Shown: positions 9,501 to 16,172 of the stretch, piece by piece
How the letters are laid out: each line of letters opens with the position of its first letter
How positions within the stretch are numbered: the stretch's first letter is position 1
NCBI RefSeq assembly: GCF_040218225.1
Contig: NZ_JAVJQO010000004.1
Coordinates: forward strand, 1-64,000
From: Gracilimonas sp.
Lineage (GTDB): Bacteria > Bacteroidota > Rhodothermia > Balneolales > Balneolaceae
Length of the DNA stretch: 64,000 bases
Direction of reading: 5' to 3'
Program-made: the position numbers and the translations under genes
The notes under the pieces: model-generated
Told to the model about the DNA's origin: nothing
Seen by the model: the letters and a program-made list of their open reading frames with translations, nothing else
Databases searched by the model: none

Positions 9501-10419
9501 TGTAATTATTTTCGGGCTTTTCATTATCGGAGCTGCTTTAATCTCTACCCAATTAACCTCACCCCTTGAAGCACTCCGTGAGGGACTGAAGAAAATATCC
9601 GGCGGGGATTTGGAAACCACGCTACCCGTGAAAAGCAAAGATGAAATTGGCTCTCTGACAAATGCCTACAACGTCATGGTGTATAAGTTAAAAGATCTGC
9701 AGCAAGATCTGGCCCGTGCCGAACGAGAAGCCGCATGGAAAGAGATGGCCCAGCAGGTTGCCCATGAAATTAAAAATCCGCTTACTCCAATGAAGTTAAA
9801 CTTGCAGCACCTGGAACGTCAGCTTAATGTGCCAGAGGAAGAGTTCAAACTGATGAAGCCAAAAATAGAGAAGATAGCTGCTAATATGATTGAGCAAATT
9901 GAATCTCTGAATCATATTGCTTCAGACTTTTCTAAGTTTGCAAAACCATCCAGTAAAGAATTCAAAGAGATTGAAATAAATAGTTTACTGGCTTCTGTAG
10001 CAGAGCTCTATCAACCTGAAGATGACCTTAGAATTAAAACAGAACTGTATTCTGAAGAATTATATGTAATGGGTGTTAAGGAGGAACTTCGCAGGGTACT
10101 TGTTAACTTAATGAAGAATGCTTCAGAAGCCATGCCCAATGGAGGGACTGTCACTTTATGCTCATTGACCGATAAAGACAAACCATTTGTGCTCATAGAA
10201 GTTGTAGACACCGGCGAAGGCATCCCAAAAGAAAATAATGAGGATATTTTTGTCCCTAACTTCTCTACAAAATCAAGTGGCACTGGCTTAGGGTTGGCTA
10301 TCTCGAAAAAAATCATTGAAGAACATGATGGTAAAATATCCTTTGAATCTACCCCTGGTAAGGAAACCATCTTTAGAATAACTCTTCCAATCCATAGCAG
10401 AGAATCAGGGAATGCCTAA
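6508..10419 (+). CDS. Giant NtrY-like membrane sensor histidine kinase
   Basis: A 1303-residue hybrid-free sensor kinase. The N-terminal half has one helix near residues 10-30, a periplasmic segment, a polytopic block of about eight helices between residues 245 and 510, and a second extracytoplasmic sensor region ending at a helix near 800. A last helix near 1000 leads into a HAMP domain. The H-box (QQVAHEIKNPLTPMKLNL) places the phospho-acceptor at His1086. N-box NLMKNASEAM, the DTGEGI motif and GTGLGLAISKKI complete the ATPase. The H-box is of the NtrY type. No response regulator is nearby, so it is an orphan or works with a distant partner. Most of the sensor region matches nothing I recognise. 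Confidence 0.9.
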   Translation: MSRAILKSPIKNRTWALAFLLTLIALVYGIFEIWTEQGELSEIEQVQLANQSVYKALQNYSEFEENFINESERFSAFAKRHLESNSPLNELADEAEKGFDFWGLSLFRDNELMLWTGFATKTLPAKPDSSSNDVFVSVEQNNNVTFLNLRTSLEVDQNDSLLHYELITRKRIKQENILPIGSNAELSPSLLFQSESEYPVHFSFFENPPQNVQFKTKISTQSIDSAGVIYTLAEDYGSYRSTQQNRYFLYRAIFYAVFICLVTLFLISVSRELSIWKSLLLKLFAITLAWAFFSNIEYGVGWIEIFYALGQEDFLLLKPMAKYGVHSLFILLLTIVCFRPLVFSEIELREKPKIIVPIMVVFFGFLCAFLLHFYIIETYNLFTQTSIPVLDLEVFPKWDTFVFYIISGVFSISCITLLTLLGWFILKLTFNPTIISFLFILSGYIVGMFILFELSATTHIAGWITLTTGIFFATILTFIFLAYKNPALFTYASRLRLLLLFSYISVCITYIAVYKGYSERLNGQMQRAAELFVDEEATQAENIARNLLTSLERSVSNLTEQDLNQRPSFVENYFTQQTQQLITEEWERFSISTQLVNNNGDIIGEYSSDLDSPAWTRAFNILSLVIPFEEEQIRLANLRPIVRERPLNETNSNYSSFRRAWIPLYENRAAPQRIGWILCSVYRERPQFEKPLRAVIASECSENWNASISITEYVDKLASRRNIVGIPLEIPSYLRLPDELTEEIMMEQDSSMFRTSGLGDQQIREFFIATSGEKIIRAATNHPGFDNHLFSVLRFFFSVLITGLLVLGSLFWKKDLNILGHNRRFRDRLIDRFVFASLLCLMALIATTYYAIKSQNQKSVQDQLLDKLGNLTDAISLQETQSPNASVIPLNELTSTLDADAALYRDKTINTSTTSQIYNQHLLPRILPWDVYESIYNRGNQQVTRKAILGNQQLLIGYQPWLNSEAEIAGIVAIPTFLEAPKFNEQLLSTTSYLLGFYVIIFGLFIIGAALISTQLTSPLEALREGLKKISGGDLETTLPVKSKDEIGSLTNAYNVMVYKLKDLQQDLARAEREAAWKEMAQQVAHEIKNPLTPMKLNLQHLERQLNVPEEEFKLMKPKIEKIAANMIEQIESLNHIASDFSKFAKPSSKEFKEIEINSLLASVAELYQPEDDLRIKTELYSEELYVMGVKEELRRVLVNLMKNASEAMPNGGTVTLCSLTDKDKPFVLIEVVDTGEGIPKENNEDIFVPNFSTKSSGTGLGLAISKKIIEEHDGKISFESTPGKETIFRITLPIHSRESGNA

Positions 10420-10473
10420 ACAGGACTGACATTTTTTACTTAAACTTTATCCGAATTGATAAATATTTGTCCG

Positions 10474-10481
10474 TACCTTTG
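10474..10481 (+). promoter_or_regulatory. TAnnTTTG promoter box just before the MATE gene
   Basis: TACCTTTG matches the Bacteroidota -7 consensus and ends only 8 bases before the ATG at 10490. A start site the usual 6-7 bases downstream would give a nearly leaderless mRNA. A TTG at 10456 is closer than the usual 19-21 base spacing, so support is partial. Confidence 0.4.
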
Positions 10482-10489
10482 CTTCCCTG

Positions 10490-11839
10490 ATGAAAATCCC
10501 TCGTAGAGAAATAAAGAAAGAAGGCCTGAAATTACTGGCCATTGGAAGCCCCATTATTGCCACCCAGCTTTTGCGCATGGGACTTAATTTTACCGATACC
10601 GTGATGGCAGGTAATCTTTCTGCTCTTGATCTTGCTGCCGTTGCCATAGGGAATGCTATTTATATGCCCATCGGGATTTTTTGCATGGCTACACTCATTG
10701 CCGTTAATCCGGTGGTTTCTCAGCTTTTGGGAGCCCGTAAGTTTGAGGAAATAGGTAAGAGTGCCCGGCAGATGTTCTGGCTTATCCTCATGCTTACCAT
10801 CCCGGCCTTCTTCCTGATACGCAATCTGGATTTGGTGATGCACCTCATGGGTGTTACTCCGGAAATTATTCCCTTAGCCGATGGATACCTGAAAGCTATT
10901 TCCTGGGGGATTTTACCGCTGCTTGCCTATGCTGGCGTGCGTTATTTTAGTGAGGGACTATCCGTCACCAAGCCGGCTATGTATATCGCAGCCGCGAGCC
11001 TTGTACTCAACGTTGGAGCCAATTATGTGCTGATGTATGGAAAATTAGGGTTTCCTGCGTTGGGGGCGATAGGAACCGGCTATGCGACTTCAATTATTAA
11101 CTTTTTCGGAGCCGTGATTTTTATCGCCTTTACTGCCTCATTCAAACCCTTCAAACGATTTAATATTTTTGAACGAACAACCGGACCGGAGTGGAAATAC
11201 ATTGGAGAACTCATTAAAGTCGGGGTTCCAAACGGAATCAGCTCTTCAATGGAAGTACTGCTTTTTGCTACCGTCAGCTTATTAATGGGAACACTTAGTG
11301 TAAAAGCAGCAGCAGCTCACCAAATCGCCATTAATGTAGCTGCCACTATGTTCATGATTCCCTTTGGGCTTTCTATGGCAATATCTCAGCGAGTAGGGTT
11401 TTCGTGGGGACAGGGATCGATGGCCAAAGCCCGATTTCGTGGATTTGTGGGAATTATCATTTGTGCAGGAGTGATGACGCTTACCGCCATTTTATTATTT
11501 CTGGCCCCCGAATTTATCATCAGTATTTACACCGACGATATTGATGTAGCAACCGTTGCCGTTTCCCTGCTTTTTATGGCTGCCATTTTCCAGATTTCAG
11601 ATGGATTACAGGTAGGTGCTTTTGGAGCGCTGCGAGGACTGAAAGACACCCGTGTTCCCATGATTGTGAATTTCATTTCCTACTGGCTGATTGGTTTTCC
11701 AACGGGATATCTGTTAGGAATTCATCTCGGATACGGGCCCGAAGGCCTTTGGATTGGGCTGATTGGGGGACTGAGTGTAGCAGCCGTTCTCCATAATTAT
11801 CGATTTAATAAGCTTACTAAAGCCAAAAACACAATCTGA
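10490..11839 (+). CDS. MATE-family multidrug/sodium antiporter
   Basis: A 449-residue efflux transporter of the MATE (NorM) family with about twelve hydrophobic helices in two similar halves. Family signs are the N-terminal SPIIATQLLRMGLNFTDTVM segment and the repeat-start segment VGVPNGISSSMEVLLF in the middle. It probably exports an organic cation or drug in exchange for Na+ or H+. The downstream polyketide locus is on the same strand with only about 55 bases between, so export of that product is possible but not shown. Confidence 0.92.
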   Translation: MKIPRREIKKEGLKLLAIGSPIIATQLLRMGLNFTDTVMAGNLSALDLAAVAIGNAIYMPIGIFCMATLIAVNPVVSQLLGARKFEEIGKSARQMFWLILMLTIPAFFLIRNLDLVMHLMGVTPEIIPLADGYLKAISWGILPLLAYAGVRYFSEGLSVTKPAMYIAAASLVLNVGANYVLMYGKLGFPALGAIGTGYATSIINFFGAVIFIAFTASFKPFKRFNIFERTTGPEWKYIGELIKVGVPNGISSSMEVLLFATVSLLMGTLSVKAAAAHQIAINVAATMFMIPFGLSMAISQRVGFSWGQGSMAKARFRGFVGIIICAGVMTLTAILLFLAPEFIISIYTDDIDVATVAVSLLFMAAIFQISDGLQVGAFGALRGLKDTRVPMIVNFISYWLIGFPTGYLLGIHLGYGPEGLWIGLIGGLSVAAVLHNYRFNKLTKAKNTI

Positions 11840-11894
11840 ATGAAGCCCTGATTCAAAAGGTTTGGATAACACACCCAAATTGTTATCCTACTGC

Positions 11895-13001
11895 ATGGCC
11901 ATTTTTATTCATGATATAGCAACTTCAGTTCCTCCTTTCTCAAGTGATCAGCAGCACATCCGCGAAGTCATGAAAAAGCATGTAGGAACCGATCGAAAAA
12001 CCAAATCCATTATTCATCGCATCTATACGCAGTCTGGGATAGAAAAACGGCATTCTGTAGTACAAGATTTTGAACCCAACCAACATGGCAAATTATTTTT
12101 CAATGGTCAGGTTAAAACAGAACCGGGTACCGCAGCCCGAAATCAGGTATACGAGAAAGAATCAAGAAAGCTTTTTGTGGATGTTGGTCGGAAACTGCTT
12201 GCTGATAATCCTCATATTTCTTCTGAAGAAATTACACACGTAATAACCGTTTCATGTACGGGTTTTTACGCTCCCGGGCCAGATTATGAATTAGTAAAAG
12301 CTCTGGGGCTTAAGCCCTCAACCGAACGCTTTCATGTTGGTTTTATGGGGTGCTATGCTGCTTTTCCAGCTATGAAAATGGCACAGTCTTTTTGCAAGGC
12401 CGACCCGGATGCCGTTGTTTTATTGGTAAGTGCAGAACTATGCACCCTCCATTTTCAATTTAAGAACGACACAGACAATTTACTATCGGGTTCTGTATTT
12501 GCAGATGGTGCTGCCGGAATGATTATCTCATCAAAACCACCAAAGAAACAAAGTTTTGAGATTCAGCAATTTGCATCTTCACTGGTTCCTAAGGGAGAAA
12601 AAGATATGGCCTGGACGATCGGCGATTCTGGCTTCAACATGGTGCTTTCCACCTATGTGCCGGATATCATCAAGGAAAACCTGGAGTCGGTCGTGAAGCC
12701 CCTCTATAATAAGTACAATCTCAACAACCAAGACATAGACTATTGGGCTCTGCATCCGGGAGGCCGGGCCATACTGGATAAAATTGAAGACAGCCTTAAG
12801 TTGAGTCCTGAGCAAATTTCTGCTTCCCGAAGTGTCTTGGCCGAATTTGGAAATATGAGCAGCGCTACGGTTTTATTTGTACTTAAGAAGTTACTCGATT
12901 CTGAGTTATCGGCCGGACAAAATGTCCTATCGATGGCTTTCGGCCCTGGCCTGACTATAGAAAGCGGTCTTTTGAAAGTAATCCACCCAAAGCAGAACTA
13001 A
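11895..13001 (+). CDS. Type III polyketide synthase (chalcone/alkylresorcinol synthase family)
   Basis: A homodimeric ketosynthase-fold enzyme of about 368 residues that extends an acyl-CoA starter with malonyl-CoA and cyclises the product. The catalytic triad is visible: Cys153 in FMGCYAA, His287 in LHPGGRAIL and Asn320 in FGNMSSATVLF, counted from the ATG at 11895. The TGFYAPGPDYEL block is also family-typical. That ATG is preferred over an upstream TTG at 11862 because family members start close to the IHDIATSVPP strand. Four bases separate it from a methyltransferase, and a FAD monooxygenase follows. This resembles PKS, methyltransferase and hydroxylase sets that make methylated resorcinols and quinones (such as srsABC of Streptomyces). 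Chain length and cyclisation mode cannot be read from sequence. Confidence 0.93.
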   Translation: MAIFIHDIATSVPPFSSDQQHIREVMKKHVGTDRKTKSIIHRIYTQSGIEKRHSVVQDFEPNQHGKLFFNGQVKTEPGTAARNQVYEKESRKLFVDVGRKLLADNPHISSEEITHVITVSCTGFYAPGPDYELVKALGLKPSTERFHVGFMGCYAAFPAMKMAQSFCKADPDAVVLLVSAELCTLHFQFKNDTDNLLSGSVFADGAAGMIISSKPPKKQSFEIQQFASSLVPKGEKDMAWTIGDSGFNMVLSTYVPDIIKENLESVVKPLYNKYNLNNQDIDYWALHPGGRAILDKIEDSLKLSPEQISASRSVLAEFGNMSSATVLFVLKKLLDSELSAGQNVLSMAFGPGLTIESGLLKVIHPKQN

Positions 13002-13004
13002 ACT

Positions 13005-13700
13005 ATGCCTGTATTTCTATCAAAGCGCCGGCCAAACCTGATAGAATACATGGATCACAAAGATTGTGATCCTGCTCTTTTAGAGAATACCTATCGTCAA
13101 TTTGCAACCATCAACCTGCTGCTATCACAGTGGAAAAGCATCTATAAGAATGAACTCCGGCCTCTGATGCATGAAAGCAAAACCTACACCCTCCTTGATA
13201 TTGGATTTGGTGGAGGCGATGTTCCGATACAACTAACGGAGTGGGCTAAGAAGGATGGGATTGATGTAAAGATTACAGCCATAGAAACAGACAAACGCGC
13301 CTTCGACTACGTTCAAAAAATCGACACTCCGAATGAGATTACATTTAAGTACTGTTCTTCTACCGATCTGCTTTCCGAATCCGTCTCATTCGATTTTGTG
13401 ATTTCCAATCACGTGCTTCATCATCTTTCTGAACATCAAACCAACCAGATTTTAAAAGAAGCTAAAGCGCTGGCTTCTCAAAAAGTAATCTTTAATGATA
13501 TTGAGCGAAGTGATATAGGGTTTGCTCTCTTCACTACTTTTGCCCGATTGATTTTCAGAAACTCTTTTATCGTTGCCGATGGATTAACCTCCATAAAACG
13601 CAGCTATACAAAAGCCGAGATTAAAGAAATGATTCCAAAAAATTGGACGGTAAAACGATTATTTCCCTTTCGCCTATTATTGATACATGACAAAAGCTGA
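13005..13700 (+). CDS. Class I SAM-dependent methyltransferase
   Basis: A 231-residue Rossmann-fold methyltransferase. Motif I is LLDIGFGGGD (63-72), the acidic residue after beta-2 lies in AIETD, and the post-motif FVISNHVLHHLSE is typical of small-molecule methyltransferases. It starts four bases after the polyketide synthase and overlaps the following monooxygenase by 14 bases, so it is firmly part of that operon. The likely role is O- or C-methylation of the polyketide product. It is soluble in type and does not resemble the membrane-bound isoprenylcysteine-type methyltransferase next to some Bacillus type III PKS genes. Confidence 0.9.
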   Translation: MPVFLSKRRPNLIEYMDHKDCDPALLENTYRQFATINLLLSQWKSIYKNELRPLMHESKTYTLLDIGFGGGDVPIQLTEWAKKDGIDVKITAIETDKRAFDYVQKIDTPNEITFKYCSSTDLLSESVSFDFVISNHVLHHLSEHQTNQILKEAKALASQKVIFNDIERSDIGFALFTTFARLIFRNSFIVADGLTSIKRSYTKAEIKEMIPKNWTVKRLFPFRLLLIHDKS

Positions 13701-14865
13701 TGTTGACATACCCGTCGTAATTGTGGGCGGAGGTCCCGTAGGACTTTTTCTTGCCATATGCCTGATCAAAAAAGGAATTAAGTGCCGGGTATTGGAGAAA
13801 AGGCAAGAACCTGTACCTGATTCACGGTCATTGGGCATTCACCCTGTATCTCTTGAGCTTTTTGATGAAGTTGGGATCACGGAGCCATTCTTAACTTCCG
13901 GTTTAAAAATCAGGAAAGGTCTTGCGCTTACCGAAGACAAAAAGCTGGGTGAAATTTCATTCGAATACTGCCCCAAACCTCACAATTATATTCTGGCTTG
14001 TCCACAATTCACCACAGAAAAAATCTTGCGTAATGAACTGCAAAAGCTTGATGAAGATGCCCTTATAACCGGAGCAACTGTAAAACACTTTGATGAACAT
14101 GAGCAGTTTGTGGAAATTACCTATTCAATTGATCAGCAAACAAATCAACAAATAACGGCTAACTACATCATCGGTTGTGACGGGAAAAACAGCGCCGTCC
14201 GTCAACAAGCCTCTATCCACTATTCCGGAAAGCGATATAACGATACCTACATTATGGGCGATTTTGAAGACACCACCGACTTTGGCGCTGATGCAGCTGT
14301 ATTCCTTCCAAACGGCGGACTTATTGAGTGTTTTCCTCTTCCTAACGGAATGCGGCGATGGGTAGTAAAGACCAACCAATATATTTCGGAACCCAGCCAG
14401 TTAAAGCTGGCGACATTGGTTCAAGAAAGGCTTGGTTATGATTTGTCCGAAATCAAAAGTACCATGCTCAGCAGCTTTGGGGTTCAACATTTTATGGCAG
14501 AGACATTTGCAAAGGGAAGGGTTTTATTAGCCGGCGACGCAGCTCATGTTGTCAGCCCCATTGGTGGTCAGGGAATGAACCTAGGCTGGCTGGATTGCCA
14601 GAATTTGGCAAAGCGGTTACATACACTTACTGATGACAAAGGCGAATTAAACTATGACCCTGCCACTCTTAAAAAATATTCTCTCCGCCAAAAGAAAATA
14701 GTCAAAAAAGTGGGCCGCCGGGCTGAAATCAACATGGCTTTGGGCAGAAAACCCGGTATTCCGTTTCTTAGGAATCTCTTTGTTAAAGGCATATTACAAT
14801 CACCCCTGAGAAACAAGGTGGCAGAGATTTTCACTATGCGCGGGTTAAACGACTGGTGGATTTAA
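13687..14865 (+). CDS. FAD-dependent aromatic monooxygenase (PHBH/UbiH fold)
   Basis: A 392-residue flavoprotein hydroxylase. The FAD motif VIVGGGPVGL is at 12-20. A DGKNSAVRQ segment near residue 166 corresponds to the DG motif, and LAGDAAHVVSPIGGQGMN near 281 is the GD motif that binds the flavin ribityl chain. Enzymes of this fold use NAD(P)H and O2 to hydroxylate phenols. It overlaps the methyltransferase by 14 bases, which suggests it oxidises the resorcinol-type product toward a hydroxyquinol or quinone. Its end overlaps the convergent GAF gene by four bases. Confidence 0.93.
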   Translation: MTKADVDIPVVIVGGGPVGLFLAICLIKKGIKCRVLEKRQEPVPDSRSLGIHPVSLELFDEVGITEPFLTSGLKIRKGLALTEDKKLGEISFEYCPKPHNYILACPQFTTEKILRNELQKLDEDALITGATVKHFDEHEQFVEITYSIDQQTNQQITANYIIGCDGKNSAVRQQASIHYSGKRYNDTYIMGDFEDTTDFGADAAVFLPNGGLIECFPLPNGMRRWVVKTNQYISEPSQLKLATLVQERLGYDLSEIKSTMLSSFGVQHFMAETFAKGRVLLAGDAAHVVSPIGGQGMNLGWLDCQNLAKRLHTLTDDKGELNYDPATLKKYSLRQKKIVKKVGRRAEINMALGRKPGIPFLRNLFVKGILQSPLRNKVAEIFTMRGLNDWWI

Positions 14866-16004
14866 ACATGAAAGGAAAGAATACTGGTTGAACCAATCTC
14901 CGGGTTCTGAGTATAGGTTATATCGCCTTCCAGTTTTTCTACCAGTTTCTGAACTACTGATTTGGGACTTTTCTTAACCTCATCACCCTTCTCTTCTACT
15001 TCAGTTCCTCGCCCATTGTCTGTCACAATAATCACAATTTTGTCTTTGCTGGTCTGCTTCAGGCTTACAATTACTTCGCCGATTTCTTTACCAGAAGAAG
15101 CTTTTTTGTATGCATTGGTCATTAACTCATTCAGAATTAATCCGCATAACATGCTTCGATTACTATCCAGACTCACCTCTTCAAAGCGTAAATTGAGTCG
15201 AACATCTTTCTCTGAATCTTCAAATGCATGTTCAACCTGACTTGCAACCAACCCCAGGTATGCAGGTAAGTCTATAGCGTCAGGCTTTTCTCTGTCAGGC
15301 AAAAAGGACTGCACTTCCATCACCGATTTGATCCGGGAGTTTGCAGAATGCAAAATCCTTCGTGATTTAAGATCTCTGATTTCTTCTAAATCAAATTCCA
15401 GAAGATCAGAGATTGCCGACAAGTTATCATACAGTTGCTGACGAATATCAAGAAGCTGTTCATCCCGTTCGGAAAGTTTTCTCTCCACCTCATCAAATTT
15501 TTTGGACCGCTCGATGGCGGAAGCAACATGAAGGGCCAGCGACTCAAACACAGGTACATCTTCGTTCACGAACATCTGCCCATCCTTTTTGTTGATGGCC
15601 TGTAGTACACCGAATGCCTGTCCCTCATTATCCTGCAAAGGCACACAAATGATATTCCGGGTTGTGAAGCCTGTAGATAAGTCTTTCCAGAAAATATCAC
15701 TTTCTACTACATCATTTGAAATAAAGGGCTGGTTATAGGAAATCACCCATCCGCCAATTCCCTTACTTTTCGGAACAGCCATCCCCATAATTTCATCTTT
15801 TACGGGGCCGGTGGGTATGCTCACATTTAAGTCACCGGTAAGTTCATCCAAAAGCATGAGAGAACTTGCTTCCGAATTCATCACTACTTTGGCAGCTTCC
15901 ATACATTTCCGAAGCACTTCTTTCAACTGCAACGTTCTGTTTATTCCATCTACAACATGCAGTAAAAGTCCTTCATGGCCAGAAGTCTTTATACCTTCTC
16001 TCAC
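14862..16004 (-). CDS. GAF-domain sensor protein with degenerate HisKA_2-type kinase region
   Basis: 380 residues, no membrane segment. A GAF domain covers roughly residues 15-165 (ASSLMLLDE, GIGGWVI, NIICVPLQDNEG and FGVLQAINK are typical). A two-helix dimerisation region (185-235) and a GHKL ATPase region (245-380) follow. The ATPase N-box LNELMTNAYKKA and the DNGRG motif are present. The H-box is not: where related kinases read EIHHRVKNNL, this protein reads DIRQQLYDNL (186-195), so neither histidine remains. The G2 lid is also poorly conserved (KSPKSVVQKL). It is probably a pseudokinase or a signal-binding scaffold. Convergent with the monooxygenase, four bases overlapping. Confidence 0.85.
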   Translation of the reverse strand: MREGIKTSGHEGLLLHVVDGINRTLQLKEVLRKCMEAAKVVMNSEASSLMLLDELTGDLNVSIPTGPVKDEIMGMAVPKSKGIGGWVISYNQPFISNDVVESDIFWKDLSTGFTTRNIICVPLQDNEGQAFGVLQAINKKDGQMFVNEDVPVFESLALHVASAIERSKKFDEVERKLSERDEQLLDIRQQLYDNLSAISDLLEFDLEEIRDLKSRRILHSANSRIKSVMEVQSFLPDREKPDAIDLPAYLGLVASQVEHAFEDSEKDVRLNLRFEEVSLDSNRSMLCGLILNELMTNAYKKASSGKEIGEVIVSLKQTSKDKIVIIVTDNGRGTEVEEKGDEVKKSPKSVVQKLVEKLEGDITYTQNPEIGSTSILSFHV

Positions 16005-16118
16005 TATATTTTTGTCCTCGTCTTTAATAACTATATACCCGAAAATTGTCTTTATAAGAGGCTAAAACTGAGAAATTTAGCTCCCCTTTTTGCACTCCAA
16101 TAATAATCATTATAGAAA

Positions 16119-16150
16119 ATAAAAAAAGCACAGAATAAAATTCTGTGCTT
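16119..16150 (-). terminator. Rho-independent terminator after acnA
   Basis: A perfect 11-bp stem (AAGCACAGAAT, AAA loop, ATTCTGTGCTT at 16126-16150) is followed on the minus strand by a run of seven T residues. It separates acnA from the GAF gene downstream. Confidence 0.85.
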
Positions 16151-16172
16151 TAGACTCATTTAACCAAGTTGA

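Noticed and set aside
11862-11894. TTG start for the polyketide synthase
   Set aside because: It adds 11 residues not matched by family members; the ATG at 11895 starts next to the conserved first strand.
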